Shown: positions 12,039 through 23,500 of the stretch, in pieces
How positions within the stretch are numbered: position 1 is the first letter of the stretch
Layout of the letters: each line of letters starts with the position of its first letter
DNA from: Arctopsyche grandis
Taxonomy: Eukaryota; Arthropoda; Insecta; Trichoptera; Hydropsychidae
Assembly: GCF_051622035.1 (NCBI RefSeq)
Contig: NC_135357.1
Span: forward strand, 36,067,691-36,131,690
DNA length: 64,000 nucleotides
Direction: 5' to 3'
Position numbers and translations under genes: made by a program
Notes under the pieces: generated by a model
What the model saw: only the letters and a program-made list of their open reading frames with translations
What the model was told of the DNA's origin: nothing
Databases searched by the model: none

Positions 12039-13544
12039 CAGTGGTTCTCAAGTGCGACCACTAGATGATTTTACTGAATTAAATTAAATTTTTAAATTTT
12101 TTTGCAAAATTTAAATATTTTAAAATTTTTTTGCAAAATTAAAAATATTTTGAATTTTGTTGAATACATCTGACTTGTATTCAACAAAAAACAAACACCT
12201 CAAAATTCTTTTCACGCGAATATGATCCGTAGTGTGTTCTCAATAGTATGCAGAACAATAAGAAATTGACTTACACACATGGGAGTGAGGTCATTCGAGT
12301 CACAATAGGGTTGTATTAAATTTATTTAATAAAGACTGTGAAAACGAAATATTTCGTATGCATTGCATTGTGCATCAAGAAGTGCTAGTTAGTAAATCTG
12401 TTATTAAATGCATGGAAGATGTGGAGTTAACTGTGAGAAAAGTATTAAATGCAATTAATACCAGTAGAACATTGTCGAACATGTTTAGTTCTATATGAGA
12501 AGTCAACGGTGAAAAACACAATATATTGCTCAATTACAATCATATTAGATGGCTAAGTTTTGATAACAGTGTTCAACGTCTTTGTGAATTAAATGATTAT
12601 GTTATATCTGCTTTGGCCGTAAATCATAAAGATTTAAGTGAAAAGCTTCAAAGTAATTATATAAAAGGGTCGATTTTATTCCTAAAGGATTTTTTGCCGC
12701 ACATTAGTTCGATTAATAAACAACTACAAAAAAGTAACTTAACAATAATAGAAACCATGCTCATCATTGACAAACTAAAAAATATAGCGAAAAGCCTTGT
12801 GACAGAAGTTGAAAATGACAATTTTTCAATTTTATCTTCTGTTAGTGATTTCATAGATAAGATGACAGAAAAAACTTCAAAATTAAAATTAAAACTTAAA
12901 ATAATAGAGTGTCTTCAATTTCTGAAACTGGAACTTGATAAAAGGTTCGAAGAATTGAATTTTTTTAAAACTGTTTCTTTTGTATCTTCCCCTTTTATTA
13001 TGATGAAAAATGAAAACTTCCTAGTACTACAAAATAGATTAAAATCATTTTCAGTATTGAGATTAATTAACTGGGCTAACGTAAAATATGCATTATTAGA
13101 TATTAGTCACGATCAAGTACTTAATAACCATTTTAATAATATTTCGGTTCAAAAAATTTGGTTGACAATGAAACCAATTTAAAGATTTGGCAACAATTGT
13201 TTTATTAATATTGTCTATTTTTCCCACTACCGTATATTGCGAAAGATCATTCAGTGTAATGCACTTAATTAAAAACAAATTTAGAAACCAGCTGACAGAC
13301 GCAAGCTTAGAAGCAGCAATGCGGCTTGCACTGGAAGAAAGGAGTATTGAGCAATTTCCATTGTATTATTATTAAATAAATAGATATCAAAATGTTAAAA
13401 TTTCTTTTATTTTATGAATAAATTGATCCATTTTTTTTGTAACTTTAATTTATTTGATTAAATTTGGTGCGGCCACCAGACATTTCCATGGGACTACTAT
13501 TATCACCTGTGCAGCCACGGTACAATTTCGCCTGAGAACCACTG
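12039..13544 (+). mobile_element. hAT transposon, internally deleted, with perfect target duplication
   Basis: Termini are CAGTGGTTCTCAAG at the left and CTGAGAACCACTG at the right, a 12-13 bp inverted repeat of classic hAT form. An exact 8-bp duplication CTTTAGAA flanks it (12031-12038 and 13545-13552). It is 1506 bp and holds only the C-terminal half of a transposase, so it cannot move itself. Confidence 0.92.
12358..13375 (+). pseudogene. hAT transposase C-terminal half (ZMYM/FAM200-like type), broken
   Basis: One frame from 12358 is open except for an in-frame TGA at 12496, then runs to a stop at about 13182. A frameshift near there passes the reading into the 13187-13375 frame. The second part has PTTVYCERSFSVMHLIK and NQLTDASLEAAMRLAL, the conserved hAT dimerisation motif. 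The first part resembles the helical insertion and C-terminal region of hAT-derived host proteins of the FAM200/SCAND3/ZMYM type. The BED finger and the N-terminal catalytic aspartate region are missing. A stop plus a frameshift make it a pseudogene. Confidence 0.8.
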
Positions 13545-13552
13545 CTTTAGAA

Positions 13553-14960
13553 GCATAAAAACATGCACATATAGGTAAATTAATTTCAAATACTTAGATA
13601 ATATATAATTTATGAATTATTTTAATTACTATTTGGTGTGAATCTATCTATTTTTACTTTATTGTCAGCAACGTTAAGAAATCAAATTTTTAGTAAGAAA
13701 ATAATGTATGTGCTTCTAATTTGATTTTTAACAATACCGTTTAGTGAGGAACGTTTGAAGTTTATCCCCTCACCAGGAAAATGATTTGGGCAGGAATGTT
13801 AGTTTGGGGAAGGCCGTTAGTATCTAAATTACTTTAAATATATAGAAAATTAAAACAATAGCAAAAACAATATAGTAAATTAAAAAAAAAACTATTATAT
13901 AAATTCCGTATTGATAAAACTAAAAGAGTAAAAACTATTAAAACAAGCTCCATATACCTTTTTGGGTATTTTAATACACAAGCAGCGGGTTTTTATTTAT
14001 TCTAGTATCAGCAGTATGATGCCCCAGCAGTGTGATGACCTTTCGTCAGCTTCTTGGCTTTCCAAGTAGTTTAATAGTCATTAAGTGGGATATGTAATCT
14101 ACAGTTAAACAATTTCTTTGATCATTAACAATATTATTCATTAAACTAAATGCCCTTTCAGCTTCTGCAGAGTTCACAGCAATAATTTTAGCAATTTTCA
14201 TATCATATCATAAGACGATGGATGCACTAATATTTGATTGAATATGTTAACTGTACACCTTATAAAAAAGTTTTTAACTATCTATAATCATAATCAATCT
14301 GGACGAAGGCCTCTCTTATATGCAAGATTGAGCAACGATTAATATTTCTGGAGCATAGTAATATATCTTTCATTACACACATGTTTAATATATATATATA
14401 TATATAATGGAACATGACGTTTTAGTTCAATATACATATGTATGTGCCATAATATTGGCCAGAAATACCACATCAAATGAAAGTGGATCTTTGGAGTATT
14501 TTGTTCGTTCGTCTTGCATCTAATCACACGTCGAGTCGAATAACCAATTCAATAAAACAACCCAATGTCACGCTTCAAATGAACTTATAAATTAATAAAA
14601 CGTATGTTTTTAATATAAAAAAAGTTTATTAAATATGATTTTTTATAAATAACATTTGTATATATTTGTTTTTATAAAAATATATGTATATATATACATA
14701 TTACACATGTATAATATGGATAAAAATACAACCTTGTCTAAATTATGAGATACCCATTATATAATAGTTAATGCTTATTTTAGTCTTCGAGAATATATAT
14801 ACATACGTATGTATATACACACAAAAAAATCACATTTTCATTTTAATATTATTTTGTTACAATACAAGACAAGTTAAATGGAATTCAAAAAGTATCATAA
14901 GATTATGTACATAAATTATAACTATTACATATCAATATTCTTAGTAAAAAATAGTTGTGA
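13553..14960. other. AT-rich interval with a hAT relic and an (AT)n microsatellite
   Basis: Contains the hAT relic listed separately, a TA/AT microsatellite at about 14388-14407, and TACATATGTA-type low-complexity sequence around 14690-14820. No other gene is supported. Confidence 0.5.
14042..14200 (-). pseudogene. hAT-family transposase C-terminal relic
   Basis: The minus-strand frame reads [20 protein letters not shown] and then [19 protein letters not shown] without a stop for about 50 codons. This matches the hAT C-terminal dimerisation segment (A-x-x-ERAFS with the following R/N-rich helix). No terminal repeats were found, so it is a fragment from a different hAT subfamily than the 12039 element. 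Confidence 0.65.
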
Positions 14961-15439
14961 TGCCCGCGGCAATAAATATAGCGAACAAGACCTGTACACG
15001 GCACCTTTTTCGCGAATTTGGCAATCGAGTTTTCGACCTTAAATACAGATTTTAATATTTACTCAAGTAACCAGATATGTTAATTAACACATACAGTATT
15101 ATTTTAAACAATAAAATACATAATATATCCTGTAGTTTTGGATTAATTGTCAAATAATCATTCTTCATAATTGTATGCAGATGTGACGTCACATAAACGA
15201 GGTTTCAGTATGGTTCCACAAAAAACTAATTTTGACTGGTATATATGAATTTTAAGCAAATTGAATAGATTTCATTCAACTCTCAGTAATATATTCAACC
15301 AATTTTGAACCTTAAAACAGTTGAAATACGCGCATATAAGGCTCAAAATCCCGTGCAAAGTTCAGAAATTCTATGGAAGACAACCGCGCTACAGACTTGT
15401 CGCCCAAAGCTTCCATAAAAGACGGCCGCGGGCAAACGG
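14961..15439 (-). mobile_element. piggyBac-type MITE (copy 2), in the XKR 3' flank
   Basis: The right end GCCGCGGGCAAACGG is followed by TTAA at 15440-15443. The left end starts TGCCCGCGGCAATAAAT and has lost the first few terminal bases and the TTAA. It is the same family as 1895, in opposite orientation. It starts 46 bp beyond the XKR stop codon, so the 3' UTR of that gene is probably transposon-derived. Confidence 0.8.
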
Positions 15440-15485
15440 TTAAAAGTAAATGGATACGAAGCGCTTTTTTACACGAACGTGACAT

Positions 15486-17522
15486 CTATAATTTCGTCTC
15501 ATGCTTTACCATTCCGGGTTTGGTGATACCGTACATTCTATTCCTCAATTGTCGGCCGTGAGCCGGAGAAACTCCAGCGCAGAACGGCTGCCTCTCATTC
15601 GCGTAGCATTGGCCGTATCTATTCCCATTTTCAAACACGCTCTGCTTATCCCCGGTTGCGTTCTTCGACCCGTGATGATTTTCGTCCGCTTTCATCGACG
15701 TGTTGACAAAGTCGGAGCTCTGACTGGCGACAGAGTTGATGCCCATTCCATAGACGCTCACGTTCTGGCAGCTGAGCGGGGTGTCTTGGTTTTCCAACGA
15801 GGACATTGCATTCGACGGGTTGTCCGGTTGTATGGTGGCGCTGGTTTGATTCGTCGGTTGCTGTTCGCATGTGGAATGTTGTTGTTTGCCGTTCGGATAC
15901 TTCAGCGGCGTGTCTGAAGATATGACGTTGAAGTTTTGCTTGGGACATATGTCTGGAGTGTTATGGTTCATTTGAGATTTGCTCGAGTTGTTCGAGTGCC
16001 GCTCAGATTCGTTGTCATCTCCGCTGTCCACATCGCCTACAATTAAGATTATTTATTTATTGACAAATCAACAGACAACATATGTAGAAATGCATAAAAA
16101 TAAAGAATAAATGTAAAAAAATAACATCCGAGTCCAATTATAGATTTATACAAATTACATAAAATGGTACATAGAGATAAAATGACTAAATATAACAGTG
16201 CATAATTAACCAACAAGCCCTGTACGCGGTACCTTTTTCGCGAATTTGGCAATCGAGTTTTCGACCTTAAATACATATTTTAATATTTACTCAAGTAACC
16301 AGATATGTTAATTAATACAAAGTATTATTTTAAACAATAAAATACATAATATATCTCGTAGTTTTGGCTTAATTGTCAAATAAACATTCTTCATACAATT
16401 GAGACGTATCGTCGCCATTGTTCATCAGCCGTGACGTCACATAAACGAGGTTTCAGTATGGTTCCACAAAAAACTAATTTTGACTGGTATATATTCATTT
16501 TAAGTCACTTGAATAGATGGCATTCAACTCTCAGTAGTATATTCAACCAATTTTGAACCTTAAAACAGTTGAAATAGGCGCATATAAGGCTCAAAATCCC
16601 GTGCAAGGTTCAGAAATTCTATAGAAGACAGCCACACTACAGACTTGTCGCGCAAAGCTTCCATAGAAGACAGCCGCGGGCAAACGGTTAATAGAAGAGG
16701 ATGTATTTAGAATAAAGTGTTTAAATGGTAATGATGAGTGATAATAGATTTATTTCTGGTAAAATTTAAGATAAAACATTTTTCAGGATTTAGGAAAAGG
16801 TCATTATTTAAGCAATATATAGCAAATCCATCTAAACCTTCTTGCAGTTTATAACAATCGTCTATGTATAGTGTAAATAGGTTTATAAATGTTTGTGTCG
16901 TCAGCATAAAGAAGTATAGAAGAGTGTTTAAAGATATATGAAATATCATTAATATAAAGTAGGAAAAATAAGGCAACAACTTCTTATGATTGGATTGATT
17001 TGAAATATAAGCAGTGCGAATTTTATCTGAATAATATCTCAGACAGAATATTGACAGCTGTAATTCTTAAAGGCATTATATTATATTAAGGATCAAACAT
17101 TAGGCCGAAAGAAAACTTCTCGAAATCATGTTCTAGAACTAGCTAGAGATTCACTCAAAGGAATCTGATAAAATTAAATAAGAATAAGACTATATACCGT
17201 CACTGCTGTTGGTACTCGCAACGAAATGATCAGGTCGTATGAGACGTCTTTGCCTGTTTCTTCTGTAGTATTTAAACTCCCGGGGCAGCGTGTACGACCG
17301 AGGCAACGAAATCTGAAGCAGTTACAAGTACATCGATTAGTAATCTATTGACATTTTAGAGTATTCAATTCAAGAGTATTCAAGTCACAAATAACCTGGC
17401 TATCTATATCGCTAGGCGGACGACAAGTCCCTTGAAGATCCGGCTCTCCTTCACCACTGCTGAGGACTTCACCGTGAACACAACCACTGTTGTGTTGACT
17501 GCAATCGCCTTCATGCTGACAC
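15486..17522 (-). CDS. Exons 12-14 of the XKR gene tail
   Basis: Exon 12 (17522-17396) is Cys/His/Gly-rich. Exon 13 (17312-17198) carries a basic conserved-looking block, LPRSYTLPREFKYYRR, followed by more Arg. Exon 14 (16036-15486) is acidic at its start (DVDSGDDNES), then polar, and ends at a stop at 15486. Phases run 2, 0, 1 across the junctions without error. The basic block is the most likely interaction motif in the tail; I do not know its partner. Intron 13 holds a piggyBac MITE and a LINE relic. Confidence 0.65.
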
Positions 17523-20500
17523 CTGCCAAATTCACACCTTCAATAAGATATAAACTAACATATGTATGACAACATTGTTCAACCGTTTGGGGAATGTAAA
17601 TAAAATTGTAGTTAATAGAATGAATACAGTACTTAATCAACCGAAGAATGATAATCCTATATAAACTAATATAAAGTGTATCTGAAAATTTTACCTGAAA
17701 CCCCAATGACAACACGGTTGCCGAGATGAACCTTCCAAGAAATGCGGAGCGAGTAAGATCTCTGTAGTTTTACATCGTTGCATCTTCCTAGCTTGCTCCA
17801 TGAGGTTACAGTTTAGATTGCTGCCAGTGTTACCAGGTCGGTCTATTTTAGTCTTGGTCATCTGGTACGGAAAGGGAATACCCGGCTTAAGTGCGTACCC
17901 GTCACAAGACTGCTTGAACGTCATCTGATTGTTTCCGTTCTCCATATAGGCACCGCGGGTGGCTTCCAGGTTCTGCGCGTCGTTCTTGTTCACGTCCGTC
18001 TCATACGACCTGTCCTGCACGTCGGTGTAGTTGTGTCTGAAGTCCCGGTTGAACGGATTCTCCTGTCGCAGGTCCGGATACGGTCCATTGCTCAGACCGA
18101 GAGACGGTGAGTTTCCCATGTCTTGGTTGGAGACGCTGTAGACGCCGGAGTATTGCCGACCATGCGCCTGATTCTCACCGTAAATACTCGGACCGTTCTG
18201 ACGGGACGTCATCTTGTTCGACTGACTGTTATCGGCGCGTTCGAATGAATTAGTGCCGGAGCCGGAAACTTCCGTGGTGTATATCGTTTTTGGACTCATA
18301 TTAGTTACATTCCTCGGACTGACTGACTTTTCATTATCGTACGATATATTTCTAGACATGTCGCCGATCGTCGGAGAGAAGTTAAATATCCTTTGGGTGC
18401 TTCCGTTGTCGGCAAAAGGTAGCTGAAGTCTGCTGTTGGTTTCGGAATGTCCGTTAGACATCATTCGCAATCCGTTAGCATCGCCGTATAACAATTTAGC
18501 CTGCTCGCTGAGACGTTGCATGTCCGTCTTCTGCGAAGAGTATACGTTGGGCCGATGCTGTCCGGATACGAGCTGTCGTACGTTTTTGGAACGAGGCAAA
18601 ATTTGTCTGGTTAAAGAGTTATTCTGTTCGCCGTTTGAAATTTGCGAACTCGGCGACATGTTCCTGTTGTTGCTTTGGTTTCCATTGACGCTTTCGTAAT
18701 TACCTTGAATATTAATCGGTGATATGCCTGGTGTGTTTTTGATTAGGTTTGGTATCTCCGTATAGCTCGGAAAGCTGCCTAAGAATTGTCCGACTATATT
18801 GCTCGCTGCCAATGCGTTTTGAGCGAACCCGGAAAAGTTTTCATAGCCGTTATTCTGATGGCCTCCGCTGTGATTGTTACTGCTGAGGGCGTTCACTAAT
18901 CCATCGTATAGTTTTGGACTATGGGACGTGCAATTGCTTTGGCCTAGGGTGTTTAAGTTTTCAAAGCTCTGTCCAAGGGATGTTAATTCGGGACTGGGCG
19001 GTGCCCACGTGAGTGGTTCTAAGTCTATGTGCTTTTTCGTCCTCGGTATAGGTTGTCTTTGTAAGCTGGAGTATATCTCGTCACCAGATATCATGGCGTT
19101 GTTGGCCAGTTTGCCTTGTTTGATTTCTTCCTCTATGATTTTTAATTCAGCTAGTTGTTTCTGTTTCTTTTCTTGAAGTTTCTGATGGATATTTACACGG
19201 GAGCCTATTGATGAACCTTCATTCTCAGACGATCCACCCTAAAAAATATACATCAATATTGAATACTTATAATTTGGTTGGTTAAATATTGGGAAAAATT
19301 TTAACGTCCATTTTATAAAATAAATGAGCATTTAAAAAAATTTTTATACATTAAAAAAAGTTTCTGTACAGTACAAAAAATTTGTGTGCATTTTTAAATG
19401 ACGGATACAGATTGTATTAGAAACTTTGCTTTGATCATTGAAAAAACTATTTCCTAATAAATAAAATGACAGATGAACTGTATCGGCAACGTCGCGAATA
19501 CCAAAATACGAACCGAAAACGACCAACGCTTCTCTCTACTGGATTCCTTCTTTTTTTTTACTCTTCGGCTTACGACCTTCGACACCTACGACCTGACATC
19601 ATCATTCATAAGTAATACGTAAACAATTTTAGAGTTAAGAGTTGTCAATAGCGGAAGACTGCAACGTCAAACGCTCTCTCTACTGGATTCCTTTTTTTTT
19701 TTACTCTTCGGCTTGCGACCTTCGACACCTACGACCTTACATCATCATTCATATGTAATATGTAAACACTTTTAGAGTTAAGAGTTGTCAATAGCGGAAG
19801 ACTGCAACGTTGCCATTCTTTGTACCTATTCTAATGCTAAAATCTATTTTTTCGAATGATCGTTTCACATTTTTTAATGGTCACTTTATAATGCCAAAAT
19901 ATTTGATCCAATGCACAATACGAGATTGTTTAATGCACCGAAAATAATGCACAAACCTTTTTTTTTAAGATACAAAGTATTTTTCTCAATGTACAATTAA
20001 ATCACACCGTTAAATATTTTCTTAAGGAAAAAATAATTACACAATGCGAATGATTATGAGGAGCAGGAAGTGGACGTCGCCAGAATGGAAGCGGAGCCGG
20101 ACGCGGAGCTCTAACAGGAGCTGGTGGTGCAGCCGGAGGCGGAACAAACGATGTCGGTTTTTTCTTTTTCCTTTTAGTAGCAGCACTGAAAAGCAAACAT
20201 TCATTTTACAATACAAACATAAAATTATAACCAACTTAAACATGTACAAATAAAGATTATTACTTGTTGCCGACTGGATTAGAAAAACGACAGTTGAACA
20301 CTCCTGGTATTCCGTTTCTATGATGTTGATATATTGACGAGCAATACTGTCGTCCTTGACTATCGGTGACGTCAGTCTGACCCGGTGCCAGTTCGCAGTT
20401 TCCGTCCCCGTACTGCCGTGCTGTAAATTCACATTCAAACATTACAAAGCATTCTAAATATTTAAAAATTATATTACAGTCGTGAAAATTACCAATTTTA

Positions 20501-23500
20501 CTATCTGTACTATTAGCTGGTAGCGGTGGAAGTCGTCCGCCGAGTTCATATCCCAATCGACGCACATGAAAGTATCTGCAAATTAAAAATTACAACCTGT
20601 TATTAATGATGTATTTTTAAAAGGTATGAGAATATTTATGATTTATATTATAATTAAAACAATCAGCCTAATTTGATTTAAAAAAAAAATAATTATCATG
20701 TGTGTGGGTTACATGCACCAGTAGTTGACACCAATATGTAGAAGAGTTAGCTTTTTTCTTTAACTTTAAAAGAAACTTCTAGATATAAAACGCAAAATAC
20801 CTGAAAGACAGAGCTTCCGGTATCATTTATTTTTAAAATTTATATTTATTAATTTTCTCAGTTGGGTAGTTTTGGGTTTTATTCATTTATTTTCTCTGAT
20901 AAAATATCAGATAGGTACAAGCTTTATTGATTTATTCGTTTTATAAATGATTCGAAACTCTTCGAATAAAAAATTTCCTCCTTCTTTTGAAAATATTGTT
21001 GTTCCGATCAACATTTTCAAAGCATTTCAAATTTTCATTACTCTCTATATTTCAGATATATCACTTGCCTCAATCTCTCCACAATCTGATAACTCTATAT
21101 TCACGTTAAGAATAATTTTCCTCAAAGATCAAATCATTGTTATTGGATTTACTTTCAACCAAGATTTTGCTGTTCCGAGTATACCATCCAAAATACTAAA
21201 ATTTTCCCGAAATTGATCAAGAAAGCCGTTTCATTGATGATATGACAGCTTGGTAAAATCTCCCACTTCAGGAACCAATCTTCAAAGATCTCTCTATCAT
21301 TCCATGACTATTTTCGGTTATAATCATCAACAGGACGATTTATTATTTCAGCCCCTTTTAACCGTTTGCCCGCGGCCGTCTTCCATGGAAGCTTTGCGCG
21401 ACAAGTCTGTAGCGCGGCTGTCTTGCATAGAATTTATGAACTTTGCACGGGATTTTGAGCCTTATATGCGCCTATTTCAACTGTTTTAAGGTTCAAAATT
21501 GGTTGAATATATTACTGAGAGTTGAATGCCATCTATTCAATTTGTTTAAAATGAATATATACCCGTCAAAATTAGTTTTTTGTGGAACCATAGTGAAACC
21601 TCGTTTATGTGACGTCACGTCTGTAGAACAATGGCGACGATACGTCTCAATTGTATGAAGAATGATTATTTGACAATTAAGCCAAAACTACGAGATATAT
21701 TATATATTTTATTGTTTAAAATAATACTTTACGTGTTAATTAACATATCTAGTTACTTCAGTAAATATTAAAATCTGTATTTAAGGTCGAAAACTCGATT
21801 GCCAAATTCGCGAAAAAAGTGCCGCGTACAGGGCTTGTTCTAGATTTTATTGCTTTCCTAAATCTTCGTATGATGACATTTTTATTTCACTATTTCATTT
21901 GAAAGGACATGCAGGGCGCTATCATATCTCTGGTAAACGATTCAAATCTACATAATATTTTTGCATGTGTGTAAGAGATTATAATTTTATTCAAAAAGTT
22001 ATTAAATAAATAACTGAACATACATAATTATATTCTTTCCTATATGATATTGTCCAAATTTATTACGCATATACATAATATGAAAAATCTGTTTCTTTTT
22101 AATTTTCCTTAACTTGTCAATTACTAGTGCATCCCTTGCTTGGTCAGAAACAAGCCACAGATACATACAACCTCGATACACATTATAACAATAACCTGTA
22201 GTACAATAGCATGAAGGCGATTCCGGCAAAGAACGACGTCAACACCAAAAGCGGCACGACAGCGAGATGACTGGGGTCCGGCTTATCGGTGTCATTCTCC
22301 CCTTCCCATCCCCAAATTCCAACCATCCAAACGCACACCAACAGACAATTCTCCACCATCATAACCATATAGAAGGTAACCTGCAAGTTTTAGTCTAAAA
22401 TTAAAAACCTACACACGGAAAAATGCAGCACATTCCAATCCCCGAATGATTACGAACCATTTTCTGCCTATGATTCACTTCTTGCAAGTTCACATATGCA
22501 AACACATATACGAAAGCGATCAGAGCCGAGAGGTAAGCCTTCCTCGGACGACTGATTCTCTCACCGTGGAACACATTCTTCGGCGATATCAACCACAGGA
22601 ACATAGACACCCAATGTAAACCTGAAAACAATAATTTAATACAAACACCATATACATACGTACATATTAATCAATCATATGCTCAATGCTACACATACCT
22701 ATCACAAGAAACACCCAATATTCATAGAGAGAAGCATAGACTGTCAAAGCCGTGACACGTGCTGATATAGTTCCTAGTCTCCAAGCGAACTAAAATAAGT
22801 GGTCATATTAAAAAAATGAGTAATAAGATGGTAGTATTTAAAATGTATGAAATGAGATTATTTACTTGAAATATCACACCAAGCCAGGTGAGTACTAAGC
22901 GGTGTACATTCTGTAGCCGAACGTTTTTACTGAAGCTGGCCAACGCCCAGCAGACGGAGAAGAGACTCAACGATGCAGATATCACATTCAATTCGGTGAA
23001 AGCCGCGCTCGCTGAAACTAATATGATAATATTCGGTCATATATGAGAGGTATTTTGAATGTTGGTAGATTAAAAAGTATTATAAGTATGTTAGATGAAT
23101 CGGGATGGATGAGCATTAGAAATAGTTCAAATCTCAGTACATTGCCTTTTGTTTATAAGTTATTAGCAAAGTATTTTAAGGATTATACAATAAGAAATAG
23201 TGATATACATAGTTATTATACTAGAAATAAGAACAATTAAGTTGTAGGTGAAGTAAGGAAAAAGAAGACAGCTGGTGGTGTCTTTCACAGGGGTGTGCTC
23301 ATGTATAATGCCCTCCCTGAGTGTGTCAGGTCTTCTAAGACCGTGGATGCATTCTTGCGAGGTGCAAGGAGACACCTCTGTGAGAGACAGTGCATATAAA
23401 TTTAGTATATATAAAATTTTAGAGTTAAGAAATTAAGAATGTATTCGATTAACAATAGAAAGTTGTATTAAATTAGCTAAATAGCTAAAATCAGGTCTTC

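Noticed and set aside
17695..19094. Stand-alone 467-residue gene starting at 19094
   Set aside because: The open frame continues 48 codons upstream to a splice acceptor and holds a conserved-looking helix; downstream it ends at a splice donor, so this is an internal exon.
20002..20040. True C-terminus of the XKR protein at the 20002 stop
   Set aside because: Possible, but the last residues look like intron read-through and a phase-matched donor at 20041 leads to a long open continuation. Kept only as the alternative.
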